Source of the DNA: Thalassoroseus pseudoceratinae
GTDB taxonomy: Bacteria; Planctomycetota; Planctomycetia; Planctomycetales; Planctomycetaceae
DNA length: 64,000 nt
Assembly: GCF_011634775.1 (NCBI RefSeq)
Contig: NZ_JAALXT010000005.1
Span: 248,001-312,000, forward strand
Direction of reading: 5' to 3'
Positions 18,738 to 26,966 of the stretch are shown here, in pieces. The position numbers and the translations under genes are program-made. Under the pieces are notes generated by a model that saw nothing but the letters and a program-made list of their open reading frames with translations, was not told the DNA's origin and searched no databases. Numbering within the stretch: the first letter of the stretch is position 1; each line of letters starts with the position of its first letter.

Positions 18738-18833
18738 TTTTTAGGTCCTGCGATGGTGAAGTCTCAAAGGAGCGTCGTCAGAAATTTCTCTGTGCTCCGA
18801 TGATGTCGAGTCATCTTCCCGATTGCAAACGCT

Positions 18834-18913
18834 CAGGCATCAGCTAACTTAAGGGAAGCAGGAGACGGTCGAAAAACCATGGTCTTTGCTGACAATCTGT
18901 CTCCTGATGCCTG
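18834..18913. repeat. Split inverted repeat upstream of the 621-residue gene
   Basis: CAGGCATCAG (18834-18843) and CAGGAGAC (18859-18866) together pair with one continuous arm GTCTCCTGATGCCTG (18899-18913). The left side has 15 extra bases between the two pieces. It lies in the divergent intergenic region, 48 bases ahead of the ATG at 18962, and could fold in the leader RNA. Confidence 0.4.
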
Positions 18914-18961
18914 TCATCTGATTCGTCGGAATGACTACTCGTTCTCTCTCGGTGAAACGAT

Positions 18962-20827
18962 ATGACTGCGATTCTTCAAGATGAATCCGACGTAATTCCG
19001 ATTTCTCCCACCGCCGCATCGGTCTTGTCCGACGAAGACTTTCTGCGACACCTCGTGTGGGCAGAGACGGCCGATCGGCAGTTGACAGAGGCAGCCGATC
19101 AGGGCGATGTCGCAGCGGTCATTGCGCGACTGCGAAAACGCAATTTCGGCTTGGGAGCCAACTCAAACCGCAAATCCGTCCTGAAGATGCGGTTCGATCC
19201 TACGCCCGCGGCCTGGTCGATGGAAATTGCAGACGAGACAGAATCCACCCGAGATCTTTTCGACATCTGGACCGGCAAAGGGTTCCATTCCGGCAAAAAG
19301 AAGCATCGTCAGCAAGCCCTTCGAGACCTCGCCCGGTGGACCGAAAACCGGGAACAACGTATCCCGCTTTCCACCGGTGAAATTCTTGTCATCTGTGAAC
19401 TCCTGCGGTGGGAACACGCCGCACTCAGTGATGACCAGATTTGGAAGCTCTGGCGAATGGCCTTAACCGCCACCCTGTCCCGGCCTCCCGAGAAAAACGA
19501 CCCGATCGGTTCGCTTGTCCGTACCGGCGAATTGGCCTGGACAGCCGGACTGTTGTTCTCCGATGTTTTCGGCTTGGAGGCACTCCGAGAACAAGGACGA
19601 AGCACGTTATGGAATCGCTTGGAAGAATCGACCGACGGTGACGGTACACCCCGGGCGGAAATTCTGGAGAACCTGAGCGGTTGGCTGAGTGTGTGGACCC
19701 GTGCCGCCGAATGGGCACACGCTGCAAAAATTCCGTTGTGGCAAGACGAAGACCAATCCGAACGGTTCGCCGGTCTGGTCGAAACCTCCGCGGCCATGTT
19801 GGGACCAGACGGAAAACTTCCCGGTCACGACCGGCGTCTGAACGCGGTGCCGATGCTCGCTACGGCGGCCAAGTTAGCGGGATGGAAGAAGAAACACTCT
19901 GTGTTTCACTTGCTGCTCTCTCACGGTTTGGAATTCCCGATCAAGTCGTCATCCGGCAGTCCTCCGGCAAAACCAGAGCACGAATCGAGCCTTGCGTACC
20001 AATCCGATTTCGCATCCGTGGCCTGTTTGCGAACCGATTGGAACCGCGAGGCCGGTCGGATCGTCTTAACATATGATGACCCAATCCCCAGTATCGACCT
20101 GTCCGCGAATGGTGTTTCCTGGTTCTCGGGGGAGTGGGGTTGGCAGCTGAACGGTCCCACCGACCAACGAAAACAATCCGCGGAATGGACGTGTTCCTGC
20201 TCGTGCTGGTTCGACGATGACGAAGTCAGTTTTGTGGAACTGCAATGGAAGGTGTCCGAAGACATCCACATTGAACGGCAGATTCTTCTGGCTCGCGAAG
20301 AAAAATTCGCCGTGCTCGCCGATTGCGTGAGCGGGTTGGACGATGCCCCGCAACGTCTTCGCAGTCGTTTGCCACTCAGTATGGGTATTACATCGGCACA
20401 GGAGAAAGAAACCCGTGCATGGCAACTTCGATCCGGTAAACAATCCATGCGGGTCTTTCCGTTGCCCTTGCCGGACGATGTCGTGGAAGGCACAGCTGGT
20501 CAGCTCCAAGTCGATGCCGAATCGCTCACATTCGAGATGCCCGTCACTCGTGGCGCGTACCTGCCGATGGTGTTCGACTGGCATCCAGACCGCCAACAAC
20601 GGCGTGCCGACTGGCGACAGCTCACGGTCACGGAGGAAGGACAACGTGTCGGCCCCGATGCAGCCGGCGGCTACCGCTTACGGGTCGGGAGTTATCAAAT
20701 CTTGCTGTACCGCAGTCTTACGGAAAAACGGTTGCGAACCGTGCTCGGTCATCACACGGGACATGAGACCGTCATCGGGCAGTTCGACGATCACGGCGAT
20801 GTCCAGCCCTTACTCTTGGTCGAGTAG
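18962..20827 (+). CDS. Large cytoplasmic protein of unknown function, heparinase-like layout
   Basis: A 621-residue protein with no signal peptide. The N-terminal half is alpha-helical (ILVICELLRWEHAALSDDQI, LIGSLVRTGELAWTAGLLF-type segments, WLSVWTRAAEWAHAAKI), the C-terminal half is beta-rich (WFSGEWGWQLNGP, EVSFVELQWKVSEDIHIERQ, RGAYLPMVFDWHPDRQQ). This order of helical toroid then beta-sandwich recalls heparinase II/III-like proteins, but the catalytic Tyr/His pattern cannot be confirmed by eye and there is no leader. I do not assign a function. The gene is alone, with a strong stem-loop after it, and is convergent with the K+ channel gene. Confidence 0.7.
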   Translation: MTAILQDESDVIPISPTAASVLSDEDFLRHLVWAETADRQLTEAADQGDVAAVIARLRKRNFGLGANSNRKSVLKMRFDPTPAAWSMEIADETESTRDLFDIWTGKGFHSGKKKHRQQALRDLARWTENREQRIPLSTGEILVICELLRWEHAALSDDQIWKLWRMALTATLSRPPEKNDPIGSLVRTGELAWTAGLLFSDVFGLEALREQGRSTLWNRLEESTDGDGTPRAEILENLSGWLSVWTRAAEWAHAAKIPLWQDEDQSERFAGLVETSAAMLGPDGKLPGHDRRLNAVPMLATAAKLAGWKKKHSVFHLLLSHGLEFPIKSSSGSPPAKPEHESSLAYQSDFASVACLRTDWNREAGRIVLTYDDPIPSIDLSANGVSWFSGEWGWQLNGPTDQRKQSAEWTCSCSCWFDDDEVSFVELQWKVSEDIHIERQILLAREEKFAVLADCVSGLDDAPQRLRSRLPLSMGITSAQEKETRAWQLRSGKQSMRVFPLPLPDDVVEGTAGQLQVDAESLTFEMPVTRGAYLPMVFDWHPDRQQRRADWRQLTVTEEGQRVGPDAAGGYRLRVGSYQILLYRSLTEKRLRTVLGHHTGHETVIGQFDDHGDVQPLLLVE

Positions 20828-20858
20828 TTCGGCCCATCGCGGAACATTGGATCAACGG

Positions 20859-20894
20859 GAAGAACTCGGACGGTCGTACGTGTCCGGGTTCTTC
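20859..20894. terminator. Stem-loop between convergent genes
   Basis: Arms 20859-20871 and 20882-20894 (GAAGAACTCGGAC with GTCCGGGTTCTTC) pair over 13 positions with one mismatch or wobble, around a 10-base loop. It lies in the 83-base gap between two convergent genes and is the best candidate for a bidirectional terminator there. No long T run follows on either strand. Confidence 0.6.
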
Positions 20895-20910
20895 ACCTAC
20901 GATGTCTGTT

Positions 20911-21984
20911 TTAGGACCCGAGTTTCACGCCGCGATATTGCCGAGGTGCGGAACTGGATTTGCGAAGCGACAGCTGAATCGTGGTGTCGTGGTGGCTGAG
21001 TAAAATCAGCGTGTCACCATCGTCCAGAGTGGCCGAGACTTTCGGCTTGCGAACGACGGTTCCATCTTGTCGACGCAACGCCACAGTGACCACGCCTGGC
21101 ATTCCCGTCACGTTGAGATCACCAATCGGCGAACCGACCAACCCAGAATTTGTGGTGATCGGCACATCGGTCATTTTGAGCCCGATGCGGTTGAGGTCGT
21201 CGTTTAACGTCTGTGTGCCTTGGGCCTCGGAAAGTAGCACTTCCGTCGAAGGCCGTGTGATGAGATGTGAAATGAGACTGGCTCCAATCGCAGCCGGTAG
21301 CACAACGCGATTTGCTCCCGACCTAAGAAGTTTGCTTTCCGTGGTTGGTTTTTCACCCCGAGCGATAATCTCCATTTGCTCGTTCAGCCCGCGAGCGGTC
21401 AGCGTGATGAACACGTTCGCGGTATCGTCGGATAAAACGCTGGCGAGCACTCGCGCTCGTTCCACACCAGCGGCTTGCAAGACGGTTTCGTCGGTGGCGT
21501 CGCCGTGAATCACAAGATGCCCCGCCGTTTCCGCCGTTTGCAATCGGTCTTTTTCGACGTCGATGATGACGTGTGATTGATCACTTTCCTTCAAATCACG
21601 GGCCAGGATCTGTCCGACCCGCCCGTAACCGCAAACGATGACGTGGTTGGTCAATCGGTCGATGCCCCGCGTCATTCGCCTGGCTCCCAATGCCTTGTTG
21701 ATTTCGCCTTCCGCCAACATCTGCACGCAACCGCCCAGAAAATAAATGGACGACGTGCACCCGGAGATGATGAATCCAATCGTGAAAATTTTGAGGCTGG
21801 TTTGCTCAATCGGTCGGACTTCACCGTACCCCACTCCGAAAATGGTAATCGTCACCATGTAGACGGCTTCCAAGAAACTCCAGCCGGCCAAACAATAGGC
21901 GCAGATCGCGATCCAACAGGAGCAAATAAAGAAAATTGCTCCAACAAGGATCTTGCGTAAGGACGATTGCATCGGCCGAGTCAC
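20911..21984 (-). CDS. Two-TM potassium channel with RCK (TrkA-N/TrkA-C) domains
   Basis: A K+ channel subunit of the Kch/MthK type. The first membrane helix (LVGAIFFICSCWIAICAYCL) is followed by the pore loop with the selectivity filter in TITIFGVGYG (45-54) and a second helix (FTIGFIISGCTSSIYFLGG). The cytoplasmic RCK domain begins VIVCGYGRVGQ (115-125), a GxGxxG nucleotide-binding loop, and contains HGDATDETVLQAAGV. A TrkA-C domain follows (TGMPGVVTVALRRQDG, DDGDTLILLSHHD). Four subunits would form the gated pore in the inner membrane. Start is GTG at 21984; an ATG at 21972 is an alternative. A 20-bp inverted repeat lies just upstream. Confidence 0.95.
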   Translation of the reverse strand: MTRPMQSSLRKILVGAIFFICSCWIAICAYCLAGWSFLEAVYMVTITIFGVGYGEVRPIEQTSLKIFTIGFIISGCTSSIYFLGGCVQMLAEGEINKALGARRMTRGIDRLTNHVIVCGYGRVGQILARDLKESDQSHVIIDVEKDRLQTAETAGHLVIHGDATDETVLQAAGVERARVLASVLSDDTANVFITLTARGLNEQMEIIARGEKPTTESKLLRSGANRVVLPAAIGASLISHLITRPSTEVLLSEAQGTQTLNDDLNRIGLKMTDVPITTNSGLVGSPIGDLNVTGMPGVVTVALRRQDGTVVRKPKVSATLDDGDTLILLSHHDTTIQLSLRKSSSAPRQYRGVKLGS

Positions 21985-22000
21985 CGATCGCGGGAATCAA

Positions 22001-22020
22001 ATGGAACGGAACCGTTCCAT
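22001..22020. promoter_or_regulatory. Inverted repeat upstream of the K+ channel gene
   Basis: ATGGAACGG (22001-22009) and CCGTTCCAT (22012-22020) are perfect complements with a two-base spacer. The site ends 17 bases ahead of the GTG start of the channel gene on the minus strand, a position suited to an operator that would block transcription or ribosome access. No regulator gene is adjacent. Confidence 0.4.
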
Positions 22021-22223
22021 GACATTAGCAATTGCGATGCCACGAGACGCAGGAATTCGCGTTCGCCACAAGCCATTGGCACAAAGAATGTTACGCTCAT
22101 CCACAAATAGTGACTGGCCGAGCCCCCACTGTGGTTGTGCCTACCAATCGGGCAGATGCCAATTTGTTACGCGATGTGGCATCGGCCTGAATGGAGTGCA
22201 ACGGCTACGATCGCAATCAGCGG

Positions 22224-24836
22224 TTAGTCGACGAAAACAAACTCGTTCGCTAACAACAAGACTTGAGCATACTGTGCCCATCGGGACAGCGGATCGGGAG
22301 CGCGTCCCTGGAAGTCATTCGCGGAGTGGAACCCTCGACGTTGACCGTCCAGAACGCCTCGAACGTTGACGGTCCAGGTGAACGAGTCGTGATTGACCGA
22401 CGCTCGCGAATCGACCACGAAATCAATCTGATCACCGGCTTGAACTTCAACCTTGGACACCGAAGTCGGCACCGATCCGTGGGCAGCGGTCCAATCACCT
22501 TGCTGACCGATTCGGTTGGAAATGATCCGCCCGCGGACACCATCCCCCTGACCGGGTTTCGCCGGATGATTCAGCGTTCCACCGATGGAAACGGTTCCCG
22601 CTGCCGGTGCCGTCCAACGTCGAATTGCCATATAATTCGGACTCTTTCCCGGATGTCCGCCGTCCTTTCTGAGACTCACCCACCCCGTTTTCGGATCAGG
22701 CAGCTTCGGTCCTCCCTGCCAAGTCGAACCGGTGAAGTGTGGCAACTTCGTCCATTCCGTCACCCGGCCCGTCGCTTCATCGAATCGACCGTAACCGTAC
22801 TGCCAAACCTGTTGCACCACAGCGGCGGGTTTCTCGTTGTTTTCTTCCAGAAATGCATGGGCCAGCTGCTGTTCCTCCGCGGATGGTTCACGACCGTAGA
22901 TGATCCGATACAACGTGCGAACACGCTCATCCGTCGAGACTTCCTGCCCATTCGGTGCCGCCGTACGATTGGCTAACTCGGTCGCCTGCTGCAAAAGGAA
23001 CGGCGAGTTTAGTTGGAACAGGGCTTGTTGCGGGACCGTGGTGACGTACCGTCGGGGCGAATGAATATCGGGACTTGCAAAGTCGAACGTGCGAAACAGC
23101 CCCGGGAGATTCGACCGATCAATGAAACCGTAAATCGTTCGACGGGTCGTGAATGGTTCGCTCGTCATCGGAACCGATTTTCCACCCATCGACAGATCCA
23201 ACGTCCCGGCGGCGGCCAGCAAGTTATCCCGATGAGCTTCAAAATCCAGACGCTGTCGATTCATTCGCCACAACAACCGATTTTCCGGATCGGCCGCTGC
23301 TGCTCTCTCTCGGTGACCGCTCGCTTGCCGATATGTTGCCGACATCGTGATCAACCGCTGCAAATGTTTGACCGACCAACCACTGTCGATGAACTCCTGC
23401 GCGAGCCAATCGAGTAACTGCGGGTGTGTCGGTTGATCCGCTCGCACGCCGAAATCGCTGGGCGTCTCAACCAGATAGCTCCCGAAATGTTTCCCCCACA
23501 CGCGGTTGACGAATACGCGAGCCGTCAGCGGATTCCGAGGGTTCACAATCGCCTCGGCCATTTCCAACCGACCGCTACCGTCCTTGAATGGTTGCCGATC
23601 TTTACCTTCGATGACTTCCAAAAACTGACGCGGCACACGCGGACCGCGATTGTGAGCTTGGCCCCGCAGGAAAATGTGGGGTTCTCGTGGCTTTTCACGA
23701 TCCACCATCCGCAATGGAGACGGTTCCCCTTGTGGTTCGTCTGACGAATTGAAGACGCCATAAAGCGAATAGTAATCGGCGGCGGGGATCGGATCGTACT
23801 TGTGATCGTGACACCGAGCACACGAAACCGTCAGCCCCATCAACCCGCGAGTTGTTACATCAATACGGTCGTCGATGATGTCGTGCCGATTGTTCAAGAA
23901 CCGTCGCCCAAGCGTCAGAAAGCCCATCGCACACTGTTCGGCGGCGTTGTCATCTGTCGTCAACTTGTCGGCGGCGAGTTGAAATTTCACAAACCGATCA
24001 AAAGGCATGTCTTCGTTGAATGCCCGCACCACCCAATCGCGATACGTCCACGACTCAGGGTAATTTCGATCCTCTCGGAACACGTAGCCTTTCGTATCGG
24101 AATAGCGTGCGACATCCAACCAGTGTCGTGCCCAACGCTCACCATAGCGAGGAGATTCCAACAGCCGATCGACGACCTTTTGTTCCGCATCCTTGGACTG
24201 ATCCGCCTCGAACGCGGCGTATTCCTCGAACGTCGGCGTGAGTCCGGTTAAGTTCACGCTCACCCGTCGCAACCACGTACGGCGGTCCGCCGGTGGCGAT
24301 GGTTCGAGACTGGCTCCTTCCAACTTCGCCAGCACAAACCGGTCAATGGGCGTCTTGACCCAACTTGCGTTTTGAACTTCCGGCAGCTTCGGTTTCTGAA
24401 TGGGTTGGTAGGCCCAGTGGGTAATCCACGCCGGTTGGTTGTCTTTGTCGAGATGGGGCTTGTACGACTCTGGCCAATACGCTCCCTGTTCAATCCAAGA
24501 TCGAAACGCGGCAATCTGATCGTCTGGCAATTTCGACTTGGGCGGCATTTGAATATCACCTTCGTCGTACTGGATGACATCCCATAACCGACTCAGATGC
24601 AGCTTGCCCGGCGTCACGGCGGCACCGCTGAGATTCCCCTCCTCAAGGAACTTCGGCGAATCCAACCGCAAGCCACCTTCCTGTTTCTTGCCCGAATGGC
24701 ACTCGAAACATTTCTCCACCAACACCGGCCGAATATGCCGTTCGAAGAACTGCTCTTGCTGAGCCGTGTCCGCAGCGGTCGCCGAGAGACACAAACAGTT
24801 CAAAACCAGGAAAGTCGTCGGGATGAAAAATTTCAT
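22224..24836 (-). CDS. PSCyt1-DUF1549-DUF1553 planctomycete protein
   Basis: An 870-residue exported protein with signal peptide (LVLNCLCLSATAADT). Near the N-terminus is the planctomycete cytochrome C-like domain PSCyt1 with CFECH (43-47) and GLRLDS, then DUF1549 (TPIDRFVLAKLE, RRVSVNLTGLTPT, SPRYGERWARHWLDVARYSD) with a second CxxCH, SCARCHDHKYDPIP, near residue 340. DUF1553 follows (NPLTARVFVNRVWGKHFG, YRQASGHRERA, YVTTVPQQALFQLNSPF). A beta-rich carbohydrate-binding-like stretch (TGSTWQGGPKLPD, RRWTAPAAGTVSIGGTLNHP) is inserted just before the closing WAQYAQVLLLANEFVFVD. Such genes are amplified next to sulfatases in planctomycetes and are thought to act in polysaccharide breakdown; the chemistry is unproven. 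Confidence 0.95.
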   Translation of the reverse strand: MKFFIPTTFLVLNCLCLSATAADTAQQEQFFERHIRPVLVEKCFECHSGKKQEGGLRLDSPKFLEEGNLSGAAVTPGKLHLSRLWDVIQYDEGDIQMPPKSKLPDDQIAAFRSWIEQGAYWPESYKPHLDKDNQPAWITHWAYQPIQKPKLPEVQNASWVKTPIDRFVLAKLEGASLEPSPPADRRTWLRRVSVNLTGLTPTFEEYAAFEADQSKDAEQKVVDRLLESPRYGERWARHWLDVARYSDTKGYVFREDRNYPESWTYRDWVVRAFNEDMPFDRFVKFQLAADKLTTDDNAAEQCAMGFLTLGRRFLNNRHDIIDDRIDVTTRGLMGLTVSCARCHDHKYDPIPAADYYSLYGVFNSSDEPQGEPSPLRMVDREKPREPHIFLRGQAHNRGPRVPRQFLEVIEGKDRQPFKDGSGRLEMAEAIVNPRNPLTARVFVNRVWGKHFGSYLVETPSDFGVRADQPTHPQLLDWLAQEFIDSGWSVKHLQRLITMSATYRQASGHRERAAAADPENRLLWRMNRQRLDFEAHRDNLLAAAGTLDLSMGGKSVPMTSEPFTTRRTIYGFIDRSNLPGLFRTFDFASPDIHSPRRYVTTVPQQALFQLNSPFLLQQATELANRTAAPNGQEVSTDERVRTLYRIIYGREPSAEEQQLAHAFLEENNEKPAAVVQQVWQYGYGRFDEATGRVTEWTKLPHFTGSTWQGGPKLPDPKTGWVSLRKDGGHPGKSPNYMAIRRWTAPAAGTVSIGGTLNHPAKPGQGDGVRGRIISNRIGQQGDWTAAHGSVPTSVSKVEVQAGDQIDFVVDSRASVNHDSFTWTVNVRGVLDGQRRGFHSANDFQGRAPDPLSRWAQYAQVLLLANEFVFVD

Positions 24837-24945
24837 AATCGGTCCGACAAATATGGGAAGGATGACAGGCGGGTTTGATCCTTTTATTCTAGTGGATATC
24901 CAAAAGCGTGACGAGCCATTGATATCTCATCCAAGGTTTTCCGAG

Positions 24946-26373
24946 ATGAATTTGCTGAAACTGGGAGTGACTTGCATCGTGACGTTTTGGGCGGGTTTGC
25001 CGCTCGCTCTGGCTGATTCGCCGCGACCGAACGTTCTGCTGATTGTGAGTGACGACCAACGCCCCGACACCATCGCCGCTCTTGGAAACACAACCATCCG
25101 CACGCCGAACCTCGACAGTTTGGTGCAACGCGGCACCACATTCACACGGGCCACGTGTGCCAACCCCATCTGCACACCCAGCCGAGCGGAAATCCTCACC
25201 GGAGCCAGCGGATTCGAGAACGGTTCCCTCGATTTCGGTCAGGGCATCTCATCCGACGTGACAACACTCGCGGAAACCCTCCGGAAATCGGGATACCGCA
25301 CCGGCTACGTGGGCAAATGGCACAATAAAGGCTTGCCGAAAGACTACGGCTACCAACGCACTGCCGGGATGTACCGTGGAGGTGGTGGGAAATGGTGGAA
25401 ACCGCAGAACGATTCTAACGGCCGCCCTGTGACCGGATATCGCGGTTGGATTTTCTACGACGAGAATGCCCAGAAACAGCCGGAACGCGGTGTGGGACTG
25501 CACGGCGATATCAGCGAATCATTTGCCGACGCCGCCATTTCGCTCATCGAAGCCGACCAGCCAACCGAGAACGATCAACCGTTTTTCGTCCACGTCAACT
25601 TCACTGCTCCCCATGATCCTCTGTTTCTGCCAACGGACAAACAGTTCCACTATCAGCCCGAGCAAATCACGGTTCCGAAGAATTTTCTCCCGCAGCATCC
25701 GTTCGATCATGGCAACTTCGATGGCCGTGACGAACAACTTTTCGAGTGGCCCCGCACGAAAGACATGATCCGCGATGAACTCGCCGTGTATTACGCAGTT
25801 ATCTCGCACATGGATGCCCAAATCGGGCGAATCTTGGAGTCCCTCGAAGACACCAACCAAACCGAAAACACACTTGTCATTTTCACGAGTGATCACGGTT
25901 TGGCGATTGGCAGCCACGGTTTGCGAGGGAAGCAGAATATGTACGAGCACACGATTGGCGTTCCACTGATGATGGTCGGGCCGGGCGTGCCGACCAACAC
26001 CCGTCGAACGGCTCAGTGTTACCTGCGAGACATTTTCCCGACGGTTTGCGATCTCGTTGGTTTGGACATCCCCAAACCTGTGGGCGGTCGCAGTTTGAAA
26101 CCGGTACTGGCTGGCGACACCGAAGAAATTTATTCGGCCGTTTTCGGTTACTACCGTGCCTTTCAACGCATGATCCGCACACCGGAATGGAAACTCATTC
26201 GCTACCCGCAAGTCGATCGGGAGCAGCTGTTTCACCTCACGTCCGATCCGCACGAGCTGACAAATCTCATCGACGATCCGCAACACGAAATGGTCGCTGA
26301 CCAACTCCGCCAGCAAATGCAGGACTGGCAAAAGTCCGTCGGCGACAAACCGGAGACTGCGAAACCGGATTGA
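24946..26373 (+). CDS. Sulfatase
   Basis: The ATG at 24946 gives 475 residues and a standard signal peptide (CIVTFWAGLPLALA-DS); the frame is open to 24766 but that part overlaps the divergent DUF1553 gene. Sulfatase hallmarks are in order: NVLLIVSDDQRPDT (metal ligands), CTPSRAEILTG with Cys76 for formylglycine conversion, TGYVGKWHNKG, FFVHVNFTAPHDP, TLVIFTSDHGLAIG with the Asp-His metal pair, and a C-terminal EWKLIRYPQVDREQLF. It is predicted to be secreted and to remove sulfate from polysaccharide. Divergent from the DUF1553 gene, 109 bases apart, a common pairing in this phylum. Confidence 0.95.
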   Translation: MNLLKLGVTCIVTFWAGLPLALADSPRPNVLLIVSDDQRPDTIAALGNTTIRTPNLDSLVQRGTTFTRATCANPICTPSRAEILTGASGFENGSLDFGQGISSDVTTLAETLRKSGYRTGYVGKWHNKGLPKDYGYQRTAGMYRGGGGKWWKPQNDSNGRPVTGYRGWIFYDENAQKQPERGVGLHGDISESFADAAISLIEADQPTENDQPFFVHVNFTAPHDPLFLPTDKQFHYQPEQITVPKNFLPQHPFDHGNFDGRDEQLFEWPRTKDMIRDELAVYYAVISHMDAQIGRILESLEDTNQTENTLVIFTSDHGLAIGSHGLRGKQNMYEHTIGVPLMMVGPGVPTNTRRTAQCYLRDIFPTVCDLVGLDIPKPVGGRSLKPVLAGDTEEIYSAVFGYYRAFQRMIRTPEWKLIRYPQVDREQLFHLTSDPHELTNLIDDPQHEMVADQLRQQMQDWQKSVGDKPETAKPD

Positions 26374-26380
26374 AGTGTCG

Positions 26381-26842
26381 TTATTCGATGACTAAACTTC
26401 CATCGTCGTGAAACTTCCAACTCTCCGACCAGGCGACCTCCCAAAAGTAGCCGTCAGGATCGGAGAAATAGCCACTGTATCCGCCCCAAAACGTATCTTG
26501 CGCGGGTTTCTCAATTCGTCCGCCACAGCGTTCCGCCAGGGACAGCACCTCATCAACCTCGGGCTTCGTCTTCGTGTTATGGGCCAGAGTAATGCCTGGG
26601 AACGCATTTCGGTCCGCTTGCAAATCCGGCGCGACATCCTCCGCCAATTTGTCCAGCGGATACAACGCCAGACACGTTCCCGACGTCTGAAAGAAAACGA
26701 TCCCCGTCTCTGGGTTATGCGACGTCGGGAACCCGAGTCCGTGATGATAGAACTGATAAGAACGATCCAGATCCTTCACACCAAGCGTGATAATGCTGAC
26801 TCGAGGTTCCAAAGCGGGCTCCATCTGTTTTGAGTAATACAT
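26381..26842 (-). CDS. VOC superfamily (glyoxalase-like) protein
   Basis: A 153-residue single VOC module with two beta-alpha-beta-beta-beta repeats: VSIITLGVKDLDRSYQFYHH, GLGFPTSHNPETGIVFFQ and the second half LAHNTKTKPEVDEVLSLAERCGG, GYSGYFSDPDGYFWEVAW. The second metal-ligand position is Glu in WEVAW. The fold is used by glyoxalase I, dioxygenases and resistance proteins; the substrate here is unknown. An ATG at 26824 is an alternative start. The gene ends 7 bases from the convergent sulfatase. Confidence 0.9.
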   Translation of the reverse strand: MYYSKQMEPALEPRVSIITLGVKDLDRSYQFYHHGLGFPTSHNPETGIVFFQTSGTCLALYPLDKLAEDVAPDLQADRNAFPGITLAHNTKTKPEVDEVLSLAERCGGRIEKPAQDTFWGGYSGYFSDPDGYFWEVAWSESWKFHDDGSLVIE

Positions 26843-26894
26843 TCATTCCATTGGGCTCGCGAGATGACTCCCACGCCAGCAATGCAATGTCCGT

Positions 26895-26929
26895 AAAAAA
26901 GGGGTGACGAGAAGAACCATCGTCACCCC
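26895..26929 (-). terminator. Rho-independent terminator after the oxidoreductase gene
   Basis: On the minus strand a perfect 10-bp stem (GGGGTGACGA / TCGTCACCCC, 26920-26929 with 26901-26910) and a 9-base loop are followed by six T. It sits 38 bases after the stop of the Gfo/Idh/MocA gene. Confidence 0.9.
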
Positions 26930-26966
26930 ATGAACTATGAGAGTACCGTTTCGATTATTGAATCGA

